A stretch of 64,000 nt of DNA from Acidobacteriota bacterium (lineage in GTDB: Bacteria; Acidobacteriota; Terriglobia; Bryobacterales; Bryobacteraceae): NCBI GenBank assembly GCA_026394055.1, contig JAPKYZ010000021.1, positions 214,986 to 278,985 on the forward strand. Reading direction: 5' to 3'. The notes beneath the pieces are model-generated. The model was not told the DNA's origin, searched no databases, and was given only the letters and a program-made list of their open reading frames with translations. Made by a program: the position numbers and the translations under genes. Each line of letters starts with the position of its first letter. The stretch's first letter is position 1. Positions 35,699 to 45,515 of this stretch are shown in pieces.

Positions 35699-36788
35699 CG
35701 GTTTGTGGCGAGAGCTTCAAGAGACCGCTTGCTTACGCGCGCGGCTCGGTAGAATCGGCGCGCGGGTGAGAATCAGTCGGCTGCAGAGCCGCGCGCGTCA
35801 GCAGGCGGTCTCAGGGTGGGCGGTCAGGCTGATCGGCGCAATAGCCCTGTTGGCGGCGTCTCCATTGCAGGCGGCGGAACCGATCAAGGTCGTCGTCGTC
35901 ACCATGTTTGAGCGGGGCGCCGACACGGGCGACCAACCGGGCGAGTTCCAGTATTGGGTGGAGCGGGAGAAGCTGACCAAGACCTACCCGATGCCTGCCG
36001 GCTCGCGAGACTTGCGCGGCAACGGCCAAGGGCTGCTGGCCATGGTGACCGGCATCGGCACCGCCCGCGCCACGGCCAGCGTCATGGCGCTGGGTATGGA
36101 TCCGCGGTTCGATCTCTCGAAGGCCTATTGGGTGGTGGCGGGCATTGCCGGGATTGACCCCAAGGACGCCAGCGTCGGCTCCGCCGCCTGGGCCGAATGG
36201 GTGATCGATAGCGACCTAGCCTTTGAAGTGGATGGCCGCGAGCTGCCCAAGGGAACACCCACCGGAGTCGTCCCTCTCACTGCGGGTCGAGGTCTGGCCT
36301 TCCAGCTGGACCCCAAGCTAGTGAACTGGGCGGTGGATCTCACCAAGGGCATTAAGCTGCCTGACACCGGCAACCTGAAGAGCGCTCGAAAGGGCTTCGA
36401 GAAGTTCCCGAACGCGCAGAAGCCGCCGTTTGTCCTAAAGGGCGACACGATGTCCGGCGGGCGCTTCTGGCATGGCGAAATGATGAACGATTGGGCCAAT
36501 GGCTTTATGAAGGAGCTCACCGGCAACAAAGGCGAGTTTGTCACGACAGCCATGGAAGATTCCGGCACCGTGGAAGCGATCAGCCGTCTGGCCAAGCTGG
36601 GCAAGGCGGACTTGAAGCGCGTGCTGGTGCTGCGGACCGCCTCCAACTACACGACGCCTCGCGCCGGGGTTACTTCGATCGACAGCATCCTGCAGCACAA
36701 GCCGGGCAGCTATTCGGGCTACCTGGAGTCGCTTGATGCCGCGCACCGCGTGGGCAGCGTGGTGGTGCACGAACTACTGAAGAAGTAG
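35691..36788 (+). CDS. Purine nucleoside permease (NUP) family protein
   Basis: ATG at 35691 lies inside the end of the aldolase gene and has GAGGAAG five bases upstream; the product is 365 residues. A long basic leader precedes a hydrophobic export segment (LIGAIALLAASPLQAAEP). The mature part has the NUP-family pattern: VVVVTMFERGADTGDQPGEFQYWVER, LAMVTGIGTARATASVMALG, YWVVAGIAGIDP and LRTASNYTTPRAG. NUP proteins were first described as nucleoside carriers in yeast, yet the sequence resembles nucleoside-phosphorylase folds, so it may instead be a periplasmic binding or processing protein. The guaD neighbourhood fits purine uptake. Confidence 0.85.
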   Translation: MFSGLWRELQETACLRARLGRIGARVRISRLQSRARQQAVSGWAVRLIGAIALLAASPLQAAEPIKVVVVTMFERGADTGDQPGEFQYWVEREKLTKTYPMPAGSRDLRGNGQGLLAMVTGIGTARATASVMALGMDPRFDLSKAYWVVAGIAGIDPKDASVGSAAWAEWVIDSDLAFEVDGRELPKGTPTGVVPLTAGRGLAFQLDPKLVNWAVDLTKGIKLPDTGNLKSARKGFEKFPNAQKPPFVLKGDTMSGGRFWHGEMMNDWANGFMKELTGNKGEFVTTAMEDSGTVEAISRLAKLGKADLKRVLVLRTASNYTTPRAGVTSIDSILQHKPGSYSGYLESLDAAHRVGSVVVHELLKK

Positions 36789-36798
36789 GACCACCGGT

Positions 36799-36827
36799 TG
36801 ACGCGACGGCGCGATTGCCGTAACATT
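36799..36827 (+). promoter_or_regulatory. Candidate sigma-70 promoter of the TonB-receptor gene
   Basis: TTGACG (36799..36804) and TAACAT (36822..36827) are 17 bases apart, giving a leader of about 85 bases before the ATG at 36921. A TACAAT (36878..36883) nearer the gene lacks a good -35 partner. Confidence 0.45.
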
Positions 36828-36920
36828 CCAAGAACGTCGCGCGCCCCTGTTCCTGTCTTTGCCGCTCGACTCCCAAGTACAATTCGCTCCCCGTCGCAGC
36901 TCCCGCTTGAAGGAGTTGTT

Positions 36921-39740
36921 ATGCGTCTGTTCTGCCTGATTCTGGCGCTAGGCACAGTGGCCTACGCTCAACAGACCGGTGTCTCCGGCCGCCTGACCGA
37001 TCAATCTGGCGCCGTGGTGGTGAGTGCGATCGTCCGCATCGCCGACACCAAAAGCGGGGCCCAGGTGGCCACGCTCTCAAACGACCAGGGTCTCTATACC
37101 TTCCCCACGTTGCTGGCCTCCGAATACAAGCTGCGCGTCGAGGCGCCTGGCTTCGGGCCGGTGGAGCGCACGTTCTCCCTGCTGGTGGGCCAACTGGTCA
37201 GCATGGATCTGCAACTGAAGCCGGCCCAGGTATCAAGCGCGGTGGACGTGGTGGCCGATGCCAGCGCCGTCAGCCTGACCTCATCGCAAGTGGCCGGGCA
37301 GATTGACCCGCGGCAGATGCGCGATGTTCCGCTGAACGGCCGCAACTGGCTGGAGCTTTCACTGCTGGTGCCGGGCGTCACCCGCAATGCCGTTGCGCAA
37401 GGGGCCAGCCCCATCGGCGGTGGTGACAGCGGCAAGTATCAGATCAATCTCGATGGACAGCAAGTGACCCAGAACACGGCGGGCACCGGCAGCCAGGCGC
37501 AGTATTCGCGCGATGCGATCTCGCAGTTCCAGATCATCACCAACCGGTTTGATGCGACGCTGGGCCGCGCCTCACGGATACAGATTAATGCGCAAACCAA
37601 GTCCGGCACCAATCAGCTGCACGGCACCGCGTACGGCTACTTTCGCGATGATTCGCTGAACGCCTCCGACAAGGTGGCCCGCCGAGTGTTGGCCTACCAG
37701 AACCAGCAGTATGGTGGCACGGTAGGTGGCGCGTTGATCAAGGACAAGCTGTGGTTCTTTGGCGCCTATGAAGGGGAACGCGAACCGGGCACGGTGTTCA
37801 CCACGCCCACCGGATTTGAAGGGCAGACCTTCACCTCACCCACCAAGAGCGACTCCAAATCGCTGCTGATGCGGTTTGACTATCAGCGCAGTGAGACCAG
37901 CCGCTTCTCCGCGCGGCTCAACTTGAACAACTGGGCCAACCCGTTCACCAACGTCTCCGGCACCGACCATCCCTCCCGCGCGGTCGAGGCCACTCGCAAG
38001 AGCAAGGGCGTGCAGTTGAACTGGTCAAAGACGCTCTCCAGCGCCGTGGTCAGCGACTTCAAGGCCGGGTTTGTCTATCACACCTGGACCAACGACCCCA
38101 TCGTCCAGTCCCAGGAATACCGCATGGGCGGCATCACGCTGGGGAGCCCCTACAACTATCCGGGCGATCGCTACCAGAACACCTTCCAGTTCCGCGAAGA
38201 TCTCTACTGGCTGAAGAACACCCACAACGTCAAAGCAGGCGCCGAGTATCTCAACACGCGCCACTATGGCTTCTTCCAACAAAACGTCCGCGGCGTCGTC
38301 ACCAGCTTCAGCCGCCAGCCACCGAATCTGCCCGCGATCTTTAAGACCTGGAATGACCCGTCGACGTGGGACCTGTCGACTCTGTCCCAGTTCTCCAACA
38401 GCTACGTGCAAGGCTTTGGCGACTTCAACCTGAACGTGGTTCGCCACACGCTGGGCGTCTGGCTGCAAGATGACTGGAAGCTCTCGCGGCGGCTCACTCT
38501 GAACCTGGGGGTCCGCTACGACAACGACATCGGCATGATCGGTAATTCGCCCAAACTCAAGAGCGGCCTCAAAACGCCCGAGCATGGCGACAACAACAAC
38601 ATCGCGCCGCGGTTGGGCTTTGCCTGGGATGTGGCGGGCTCACGCAAGACCGTCATCCGCGGCGGCCTGGGGCTCTACTACGCCGACGTCCAGGCCAACC
38701 AGTATTACAACCAACAGCTCTTTAATGGCGAGACGACGATCCAAGCCGCCATCGATGCCAAGCCCGGGGCACCGATCAATCTGGGGCTGCCCTTCGGTAG
38801 CGTCACCGGAGCGGACTTCGTCTCCGGCAAAGCCGCCGCGCCGCAGCAAAGCCTGCAATTGGTGGACCCCGGCGTCGTCACGCCTTACTCCTACCAAGCC
38901 TCCATCGGCGTCGAAAAGTCGATCGGCAACAACTGGACGGTGAGCGCGGATTTCGTCAACTGGCGCGTCTATCGCGAATGGACCCGCATTGACGAGAACC
39001 TGGGCTATGACCGCACCACCGGCTTCAACCTCAACCCCAACCGCGTCGCCCGGCCGGACCCGCGCTTCACTTCGGTGCTGCGCTTCATCACGCCCAACGC
39101 GTCGGGGGCCATCTATCGCGGCTTCCAGATGGAGATCCGCCGGCGCTTCACCAACCGGGCGGCGTTGGCCTCCAGCTACACACTGGCCCGGATCAAGGAT
39201 TCGAGTGGCGGGCCTTTTTCGGTGCCGAACAATCCGTTCGACATCGCCAACGAATGGTCCACCGGCGGCGAGGATCAACGCCACACCTTCAACCTGAACG
39301 GCAGCTACGAGGTGAAGTGGGGCATCCAGTTGAGCGGCGTCTATCGAGTCGGTAGTGGCGCGGCCTATGGGTCGACAGCCGCCGGAAGTCCCTTTGCCAA
39401 CGGCGGCACCAACCGGACGTTCCTGGCCACCACACGCACCTACAACAACCCGGCCAACAACCGCCCAGCGGCCTATGCGGCGGGCTACTTGATCACGGAC
39501 CGCAACCAGTCCTACGGCCTGCCGATCCATCGCGTGGATACGCGGTTGACCAAGACGTTCTCCTTCAAAGAGAAGTTCCGCGTGCTGGCCATTGCGGAAG
39601 CGTTTAATCTGTTCAACCGGGCCAACTATGGCACCTACGGCACGGCAGTCACTTCGTCCAACTTTGGCGCTCCGGCGCAGAATCTCAACTTGGCTTACGC
39701 GGCGCGCATGCTGCAATTTGCGGGAAGGTTTGAATTCTAA
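36921..39740 (+). CDS. TonB-dependent receptor with N-terminal carboxypeptidase-regulatory-like domain
   Basis: ATG 36921, with AAGGAG five bases upstream, gives a 939-residue outer-membrane protein with signal peptide MRLFCLILALGTVAYAQ. Residues ~20-110 are the CarboxypepD_reg-like fold (GVSGRLTDQSGAVVVSAIVRI), ~115-230 the plug (QMRDVPLNGRNWLELSLLVPGV; YQINLDGQQVTQNT), and the remainder the large beta-barrel ending in the aromatic-rich LQFAGRFEF. This 'oar-like' type is strongly expanded in Acidobacteria and imports unknown large molecules, often oligosaccharides. The following gamma-glutamyltransferase gene starts within its stop (TAATG), so uptake and peptide or glutathione breakdown may be linked. 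Confidence 0.93.
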   Translation: MRLFCLILALGTVAYAQQTGVSGRLTDQSGAVVVSAIVRIADTKSGAQVATLSNDQGLYTFPTLLASEYKLRVEAPGFGPVERTFSLLVGQLVSMDLQLKPAQVSSAVDVVADASAVSLTSSQVAGQIDPRQMRDVPLNGRNWLELSLLVPGVTRNAVAQGASPIGGGDSGKYQINLDGQQVTQNTAGTGSQAQYSRDAISQFQIITNRFDATLGRASRIQINAQTKSGTNQLHGTAYGYFRDDSLNASDKVARRVLAYQNQQYGGTVGGALIKDKLWFFGAYEGEREPGTVFTTPTGFEGQTFTSPTKSDSKSLLMRFDYQRSETSRFSARLNLNNWANPFTNVSGTDHPSRAVEATRKSKGVQLNWSKTLSSAVVSDFKAGFVYHTWTNDPIVQSQEYRMGGITLGSPYNYPGDRYQNTFQFREDLYWLKNTHNVKAGAEYLNTRHYGFFQQNVRGVVTSFSRQPPNLPAIFKTWNDPSTWDLSTLSQFSNSYVQGFGDFNLNVVRHTLGVWLQDDWKLSRRLTLNLGVRYDNDIGMIGNSPKLKSGLKTPEHGDNNNIAPRLGFAWDVAGSRKTVIRGGLGLYYADVQANQYYNQQLFNGETTIQAAIDAKPGAPINLGLPFGSVTGADFVSGKAAAPQQSLQLVDPGVVTPYSYQASIGVEKSIGNNWTVSADFVNWRVYREWTRIDENLGYDRTTGFNLNPNRVARPDPRFTSVLRFITPNASGAIYRGFQMEIRRRFTNRAALASSYTLARIKDSSGGPFSVPNNPFDIANEWSTGGEDQRHTFNLNGSYEVKWGIQLSGVYRVGSGAAYGSTAAGSPFANGGTNRTFLATTRTYNNPANNRPAAYAAGYLITDRNQSYGLPIHRVDTRLTKTFSFKEKFRVLAIAEAFNLFNRANYGTYGTAVTSSNFGAPAQNLNLAYAARMLQFAGRFEF

Positions 39741-41434
39741 TGATCATCACCACACTGGCTTTACTGATGCTGGCCCAGGAGGGCGAAGTACCGCGCACGG
39801 AGACTCCACGTCCGCAGGCGCGCTCGATGACCATCACCAAGCTGGGCATTGTCGCCACCAGCCAGACGCTGGCCGCTACGGCCGGAGCGAAGGTATTGGA
39901 AGCGGGCGGCAATGCGATCGACGCCGCCATCGCCGCCAATGCAGCGGAAGGCTTGATGGAGCCCAACGCCAACGGCATCGGCGGCGATCTATTCGCCATC
40001 GTGTATGAAGCGAAGACCAAGAAGATCTACGCGCTGAACTCGAGCGGTTGGGCGCCGACGGGCCTGGATGTCGGCCTGTTGGAATCGAAAGGCATGAAGA
40101 AGATGCCCAACCTGGGCATCTATTCGGTGACCATCCCCGGAGCCGTGGCGGGCTGGGAGGCGTTGCACAAGAAGTTCGGCAAGATCGCCTGGAACCAACT
40201 CTTCGACCCGGCGATCCACTACGCCGAAAATGGCTTCCCGGTCACCGAGATCATCGGCGCCGGCTGGAAGGCCAGCCAGAAGAAGTTCGAGATGTCAGAG
40301 GAAGGCAAGAGCGTCTACATGCCGGGCGGCAAGATCCCGCAAGTGGGCGAGGTCTTCAAGAATCCGCGCCTGGCGAAGACCTTCCGCCAGATCAAGGCCG
40401 AAGGCCGCAACGGCTTCTACCGCGGCCCGGTGGCGGAGGCGATCGTCGCCGAATCGAAGCGCCTGGGCGGCACCGTCACGCTCGGGGATCTCTCGGAGTT
40501 TCAGCCAGAGTGGGTGGACCCCATCAGCACCACCTATCGCGGCTGGACCGTCTACGAACTGCCGCCCAACAGCGCCGGTATCGCCGCGCTCTCGATGTTG
40601 AACATCATGGAAAAGTTCCCGCTGGCCGACTGGGGGCACAACTCCACCAAGGCGCTGCACCTGATGATCGAGGCCAAAAAGCTGGCCTACGCCGACATGC
40701 TGAAGTACGTCGGGGACCCGCGCTTCTCGAAGGTGCCCGTGGCGGAGATGTTGTCGAAGGACCTGGCCACCAAGCACGCCGCCGAGATCGACTTGACCAA
40801 GGCCTCCTGCCGGGTGACGCCCGCCAACCTGATCTCGATGTCGCGCCTGCCGGGCGCTGATACCACCTACATGACCATCACCGATGCCGAAGGCAACATG
40901 GTGTCGCTGATCCAATCGAACTTCGCGGGCTTCGGCTCGGGCGTAGTGCCGCAGGGCGTGGGCTTCATGCTGCACAACCGCGGCGGCCTGTTCACGCTCG
41001 ACAAAAATGAGCCGAACACGCTCGCCCCCCGCAAGCGTCCGCTACACACCATCATCCCGGCCTATATGGAAAAGGGCGACACACGCATCGCCTTTGGCAT
41101 CATGGGCGGCTGGAACCAGAGCCAGGCGCATGCGCAGTTTGTGGCCAATGTGGTCGACTATGGCCACAACGTCCAGTGGGCGATGGAGGCACCGCGCTTC
41201 ACCAAGGCCAGCTTTGATGGCTGCGATGTGGCGATCGAATCGCGCGTCTCTGAGGCCACCGTCGGCGAGTTGAAGAAGATGGGCCACGAGGTCCGCGTGC
41301 TGGGGCCGTACTCACAAGCAATGGGCAAGGGGCAGGCCGTGATGCGCAATGCCGAGGGTGTCGCCTTTGGCGCATCGGATGCGCGCGGCGATGGGGCAGC
41401 CGTGCCGCAGATGCCGGCGTTTTGGAAGAAGTAG
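39740..41434 (+). CDS. ggt: Gamma-glutamyltransferase
   Basis: The 564-residue Ntn-hydrolase precursor has a short export signal at its N-terminus, a large subunit with EPNANGIGGDLFAIVY, and the self-cleavage site at the Thr of DTTYMTITDAEGNMVSLIQS (about residue 376), which becomes the nucleophile of the small subunit. GSGVVPQGVGFMLHNRG and GIMGGWNQSQAH follow as expected. It cleaves gamma-glutamyl bonds of glutathione and related peptides in the periplasm. The start overlaps the TonB receptor stop. It meets the GNAT gene tail to tail with one base between stops. Confidence 0.93.
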   Translation: MIITTLALLMLAQEGEVPRTETPRPQARSMTITKLGIVATSQTLAATAGAKVLEAGGNAIDAAIAANAAEGLMEPNANGIGGDLFAIVYEAKTKKIYALNSSGWAPTGLDVGLLESKGMKKMPNLGIYSVTIPGAVAGWEALHKKFGKIAWNQLFDPAIHYAENGFPVTEIIGAGWKASQKKFEMSEEGKSVYMPGGKIPQVGEVFKNPRLAKTFRQIKAEGRNGFYRGPVAEAIVAESKRLGGTVTLGDLSEFQPEWVDPISTTYRGWTVYELPPNSAGIAALSMLNIMEKFPLADWGHNSTKALHLMIEAKKLAYADMLKYVGDPRFSKVPVAEMLSKDLATKHAAEIDLTKASCRVTPANLISMSRLPGADTTYMTITDAEGNMVSLIQSNFAGFGSGVVPQGVGFMLHNRGGLFTLDKNEPNTLAPRKRPLHTIIPAYMEKGDTRIAFGIMGGWNQSQAHAQFVANVVDYGHNVQWAMEAPRFTKASFDGCDVAIESRVSEATVGELKKMGHEVRVLGPYSQAMGKGQAVMRNAEGVAFGASDARGDGAAVPQMPAFWKK

Positions 41435-41435
41435 C

Positions 41436-42029
41436 CTAGCGGATCACCGGATGGCTGGGCAGTGCGTCGAGCGGAGCCTGCCCCGCCAACCGTGGATCAT
41501 CCGCAATCTCCACCCGCCGCTCGTACGCTCGGAAACCAGACTTCAGATAGAACTCCACCGCGCGTGGATGGTCCAGCGTGCAGGTGTGGACCCAGAAGCG
41601 GCTCGGCTGGTGCCGCCAAGCCTCAGCAATGGCGTGCGACATCAGAAACCGCCCCGCCCCTTGGCCGATCAGCGTTGGCGCCAAACCGAAGAAGGCCAGT
41701 TCGATCTCCGGGAGCCCCCGCCGGTCCAGTTCCAGCAGCCCTTGCGGTTGGCCGTCGTGTTCCAGAAAGAAGACATCCACCGCCGGATGATGAATGATCG
41801 CGGCCAGCTCCGCGTCACTCATGCGTAGGCGGCTGAACCAGAGCCATGGCTCCCCCACCAGGCGGTAGAGCGCGCGATACTCATCGAGCGAAGGCTGCTC
41901 TACCCGCCGGATGCTCAACCCCGGCGGGGCGATGGCCGGTCGCGGCGCGGGTGGGGCCAGCATTTCAAGACACGTCACCACCGCCGCAACCTTGCCCCGT
42001 GGGACGTCGTGATAGCCGTCGGTGAGCAT
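41436..42029 (-). CDS. GNAT-family N-acetyltransferase
   Basis: The 197-residue protein shows the GNAT acetyl-CoA-binding motif A in IELAFFGLAPTLIGQGAGRFLMSHAI and the following PRAVEFYLKSGFRAYERR. The first ~40 residues are a lead-in with no homology seen. Substrate is unknown. It lies 14 bases after the carboxylesterase gene, in the same direction, and is probably part of the same transcript. Confidence 0.88.
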   Translation of the reverse strand: MLTDGYHDVPRGKVAAVVTCLEMLAPPAPRPAIAPPGLSIRRVEQPSLDEYRALYRLVGEPWLWFSRLRMSDAELAAIIHHPAVDVFFLEHDGQPQGLLELDRRGLPEIELAFFGLAPTLIGQGAGRFLMSHAIAEAWRHQPSRFWVHTCTLDHPRAVEFYLKSGFRAYERRVEIADDPRLAGQAPLDALPSHPVIR

Positions 42030-42043
42030 CGGTTGAAGCGGTA

Positions 42044-43675
42044 CTAGCGCGCTGCGCCAGCCAGCCGGTCGAGCAGTAGATACCGCGCCCGCGTCGTCTC
42101 CGGTTCGGCCCCGGACTTCACATCAATCCGCATCACCTTGTTCCCCGATCCGTCCACCGAAAGCGCGGGCCACTCGGGCAATCCCTTGCCGTTCGGATTG
42201 CCGTGCTTGATGAAGTTGGCAAAGTACTCCTGCATCGTCGCGGAGACGGTGCGGTCGTCATCGGTCCAAGCGTAGACGGTGTTGCCGCTGAGGTTCCCCA
42301 TGGCGTATTCGATCTCGGCGGAATGCACGGCGCCTCGGGGTGCCGGAGGCCGGGGGGCCGAGGCATTATTCCCGCGCACCACCCCACCAGCGAGTCCCGC
42401 AGTGGCATTGCCCATCTCGGGCCGCATGGCCGGCCGGGGACGCGAGTAGTAGTAGCGATAGACGGGCTTACCGCCGCCGGTGCGGGCGGCCACGTCGGTC
42501 CACTTCCAGGTGCTGTAGGAGATAAAGCGATCGCTGGCTAGGTCGGTGGCCGATTGCAGTACGTCGGCCGATTCATAGGCCTTCAGCACTTCGGCGGCGT
42601 TGGCGGGGTAGAGCCGCGCGAGCGCCTTCGCGAAACCTTCCGGCGTCGGCTCATCGCGACCCAGGACGGCGCGCGCGTTCATCTCTTCCGAATTCCAACC
42701 GGCCAGCAGCGGGACGTGCGCTTGTTTGCCGGCGGCGAAGATGGCCACTGGAGCTTCGGGCAGCACGTATCCGTCAATGGTCATGGAAAAGCGGCCGACG
42801 CCCGCGCCCGCTCCGCCGGCCTTGGTTGCCTCTTGAATCTGCTCCGCCGTCATCGCCCGCAGGGCGGCGAGATTGGGCGCCTTCACCGCCTCGGCGAACC
42901 GAACGCCCATCTTCTCGGCCTCCGCCAGTGGCACCGGCGGCAGCGCCCCCAGCAAGGAGCCGCTTTCGCCGATGGCCCCCGCAAACAAACCCTTGGCGAG
43001 CGGCGTGGCCATCTGCGCGCTGACGGCGATTGATCCGGCGGATTCGCCCGCGATGGTGACACGCTTGGGGTCCCCACCGAACGCCGCGATGTTCTTTTGC
43101 ACCCATTGGAGCGCGGCGGTATGGTCCATCACGGTGTAGTTGCCCGAGGCGCGATTCGGCGATTCCTGCGTGAGTTCCGGATGCGCCAGGAATCCATAGA
43201 CGCCCAGCCGGTAGCTGACGGTGATGGCGACGATGCCCTTGCGCGCCATGCTTTCGCCGTCATAGCGCGGCTCCGATCCATCGCCCGCCATAAAGCCGCC
43301 GCCAAAGAAGTAGACGAGCACCGGCAGCTTCTCGCGCGCCGATTTCGCGGGCGTCCAGACGTTGAGATAGAGGCAATCCTCGCTCATGCCATCCGAGCGG
43401 AAGTTCATGTCGCCGAACAGGGCGTGCTGCATGCAGCGCGGACCGAACTTGGCCGCCGGGCGCACACCGCTCCAGTTGGCCGGCGGCTGCGGAGCTTTCC
43501 ACCGAAGCTGGCCCACGGGCGGTTGAGCGAACGGAATGCCGCGGAAGACGCGGATCGCCGAGTCGGCGGTCAGAGTGCCTTCGAGTGTGCCATTGGCGGT
43601 CTTGGCGATCGGGTTCCCATTGTTGGCGGCCGAAACGCACAGGGTGGCGGCGGAGACGAGGATGAATAAGCGCAT
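42044..43675 (-). CDS. Secreted type-B carboxylesterase
   Basis: ATG 43675 gives signal peptide MRLFILVSAATLCVSA and 543 residues; an ATG nine bases earlier is the alternative. It belongs to the carboxylesterase/para-nitrobenzyl-esterase group: GTLEGTL...FRGIPFAQPPVGQLRW, EDCLYLNVWTP, oxyanion loop VYFFGGGFMAGDG and nucleophile Ser in VTIAGESAGSIA around residue 213. VHSAEIEYAMGN near the C-terminus holds the likely catalytic His. It hydrolyses small carboxylic esters outside the cytoplasm; exact substrate unknown. Confidence 0.92.
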   Translation of the reverse strand: MRLFILVSAATLCVSAANNGNPIAKTANGTLEGTLTADSAIRVFRGIPFAQPPVGQLRWKAPQPPANWSGVRPAAKFGPRCMQHALFGDMNFRSDGMSEDCLYLNVWTPAKSAREKLPVLVYFFGGGFMAGDGSEPRYDGESMARKGIVAITVSYRLGVYGFLAHPELTQESPNRASGNYTVMDHTAALQWVQKNIAAFGGDPKRVTIAGESAGSIAVSAQMATPLAKGLFAGAIGESGSLLGALPPVPLAEAEKMGVRFAEAVKAPNLAALRAMTAEQIQEATKAGGAGAGVGRFSMTIDGYVLPEAPVAIFAAGKQAHVPLLAGWNSEEMNARAVLGRDEPTPEGFAKALARLYPANAAEVLKAYESADVLQSATDLASDRFISYSTWKWTDVAARTGGGKPVYRYYYSRPRPAMRPEMGNATAGLAGGVVRGNNASAPRPPAPRGAVHSAEIEYAMGNLSGNTVYAWTDDDRTVSATMQEYFANFIKHGNPNGKGLPEWPALSVDGSGNKVMRIDVKSGAEPETTRARYLLLDRLAGAAR

Positions 43676-43786
43676 CACCCACATATTAGTGGCACGTCGC
43701 TATTGGTGTCACGCTTGGCCCTCCCACGGCACCCGCGAGAACCAACTGGCGCTTGCGAGCGCACCCGCCCAGCGCCAAGCTTGCCG

Positions 43787-45262
43787 CTATCCAGCGAGAG
43801 CCTTCAGATAGTCCCGCACCTCGTGTTGACCGAAGAAGTTGGCCGCACCCTCGGCCGTCGATTGATAGAGGTCTTCCTTGATCGATCGATCCGCGCCGCG
43901 TTCCACCAGCAACTGGACCATCGCCAGATGTCCGTACTGCGCGGCCAGGTGAAGCGCCGTGATTCCTTGGCCGTGCGTGAGCCCGCCAAAAGTGGCCTTC
44001 TGGTTAATCTCCGCCCCGTGGTCTAGCAGCCAGAGCGCCGCTTCAGGCCGGTTGCAGACTGCCGCCCAGATGAGCGGTGTTCCCCGATAGGGATCGGCAT
44101 TCACGCGTGCCCCCGCTTGGACCAGCCGTGGCAGCACGACCACGCGATTGCTCTTGCAGGCCCACACCAGCGCCTCGTCCAGCACCTCCTGCGGGCCGGG
44201 CGAAGGCTGCCATTCTGGAAAGCCGCTATGCGGGCGGTAGAAGCCCCGAGCGGCACTGGCCTCGGGCGTCAGGCTGCCATCGGGGTGGAAGCACGCCTCG
44301 ACGAGATCCCGGCGGCCGAGCCCGGCGGCCGCGCGGAGATTGTGCGGAGCCACCTGATCGCCACCCAACAAGTCCGCCACCTCGCGATGACCCCAGAACA
44401 GCGCGACGATCAGCGGCGTCCCACCGGCACCGTGCGCTTCGGCGTCCGCCGCCGCGCCATGTTCCAGCAGCAGCGTGGCGATCTCCGTCCGGTTGGCGTA
44501 GGCCGCCTGATGGAGCGGTGTCCAGCCGCGGTTGTTCGCTTCGTTGACGTCGACGTCGGCCGCAAGCAAGGCCGCGATCGGCGCGAGGCCGCCCTTCCAG
44601 TCCGGCTTCCCGGCGAAGCTGACGGCCAGATTCAGCAGCGTGTTGCCGTTGGTTCCGCGCTCACGGGCCAGGCTTGAGTGCTTGTGGAGCAACGCCGCGA
44701 AGCCCTCCGCGTCGCCCGAACGCAGGGCGGCGAAGGCGCTCAGGAACGGTTCGGCCTGGGCGGCAGACGCATCGGAGGCGAGCACTTTCGCCCGCGCCGT
44801 CAGATCGTCCCAGTGCTCAAAACCATGCTCCCGGGCGTAGACCAGCCGGGCGTCGTCCACGCTGAAGGCGGCTTGGCGAATCTCCTCGTCGGTGCGGTCG
44901 CGAAACCGCGGGTGCCACTCGCGGATCTGTTCGAGCGCCGCCGGCCCCGCCGAATGGCGGGTGCGCAGCAAGCCATGGACCCGATCCGTCAGCCACGCCA
45001 GATCACTCTCAAACAATCGCGTGTGGCCCGCTTGGGAGGATGGATCGGCGTAAGCCTTCAGCTTGGTCCAGCTCGAAAACCCTTCTTCGCGAGCCAGCGC
45101 AAACTGCACATCGTGTAGCGAGACCAGCAGGCGCGCTGTATCTTCATCCACCGCCGCCCACCGCGCATGATGGCGGACCAGCCGCGCCAGCGCCTCGGCG
45201 TTTCCCGCTCGCAGGACCTGCAGAAACTCGCGGGCCCGCTTCTTTTGTTGTTCAAGATTCAA
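43787..45262 (-). CDS. Ankyrin-repeat protein
   Basis: The 491-residue soluble protein starts at TTG (45262..45260), supported by an AAGGAGG ribosome site five bases before it. An N-terminal helical part (about 1-170) with two repeats of an ExWxxLxxYA-like element (SWTKLKAYAD; HWDDLTARAK) is followed by ankyrin repeats: NRGWTPLHQAAYANRTEIATLLLEHGA, GGTPLIVALFWGHREVADLL, RGTPLIWAAVCNRPEAALWLLDHGA and GITALHLAAQYGHLAMVQLLVERGA. Ankyrin arrays bind proteins; no target is evident. The leader holds two copies of AGAGAAGCCTCAAAA about 24 bases apart. Confidence 0.88.
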   Translation of the reverse strand: MNLEQQKKRAREFLQVLRAGNAEALARLVRHHARWAAVDEDTARLLVSLHDVQFALAREEGFSSWTKLKAYADPSSQAGHTRLFESDLAWLTDRVHGLLRTRHSAGPAALEQIREWHPRFRDRTDEEIRQAAFSVDDARLVYAREHGFEHWDDLTARAKVLASDASAAQAEPFLSAFAALRSGDAEGFAALLHKHSSLARERGTNGNTLLNLAVSFAGKPDWKGGLAPIAALLAADVDVNEANNRGWTPLHQAAYANRTEIATLLLEHGAAADAEAHGAGGTPLIVALFWGHREVADLLGGDQVAPHNLRAAAGLGRRDLVEACFHPDGSLTPEASAARGFYRPHSGFPEWQPSPGPQEVLDEALVWACKSNRVVVLPRLVQAGARVNADPYRGTPLIWAAVCNRPEAALWLLDHGAEINQKATFGGLTHGQGITALHLAAQYGHLAMVQLLVERGADRSIKEDLYQSTAEGAANFFGQHEVRDYLKALAG

Positions 45263-45456
45263 GACAGCCTCCTTCAGGGGCCTGGTCCGCTGACAGGCGA
45301 AAGAGGGTCAACAGAGAAGCCTCAAAACAAAGAGAGAAGCCTCAAAAAAACAGGTGGGCGCAGCCCTTTCCGCGGACAGGACGCGCCCTGCGCGCGACCT
45401 TTTTCAGCGTAGCAAGAGCAGCAGTGGGGGAACAACTTCCCCACCCGGCCACAGGC

Positions 45457-45485
45457 TTGACAGAAAGATCGGCCAGTCGCATAAT
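45457..45485 (+). promoter_or_regulatory. Near-perfect sigma-70 promoter of the arsR-type gene
   Basis: A perfect TTGACA (45457..45462) is followed after exactly 17 bases by CATAAT (45480..45485). Transcription should start about 45492, overlapping the palindromic operator. The spacing and match make this the clearest plus-strand promoter in the window. Confidence 0.8.
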
Positions 45486-45493
45486 AAACTCAG

Positions 45494-45507
45494 TGGTTAA
45501 TTAACCA
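45494..45507. promoter_or_regulatory. Palindromic operator of the ArsR-type repressor
   Basis: TGGTTAATTAACCA is a perfect 14-base palindrome sitting at the predicted transcription start and 8 bases before the ATG at 45516. It is placed so that a bound ArsR dimer would block its own promoter. The identity of the binding protein is inferred from position. Confidence 0.7.
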
Positions 45508-45515
45508 TTGGGTTT

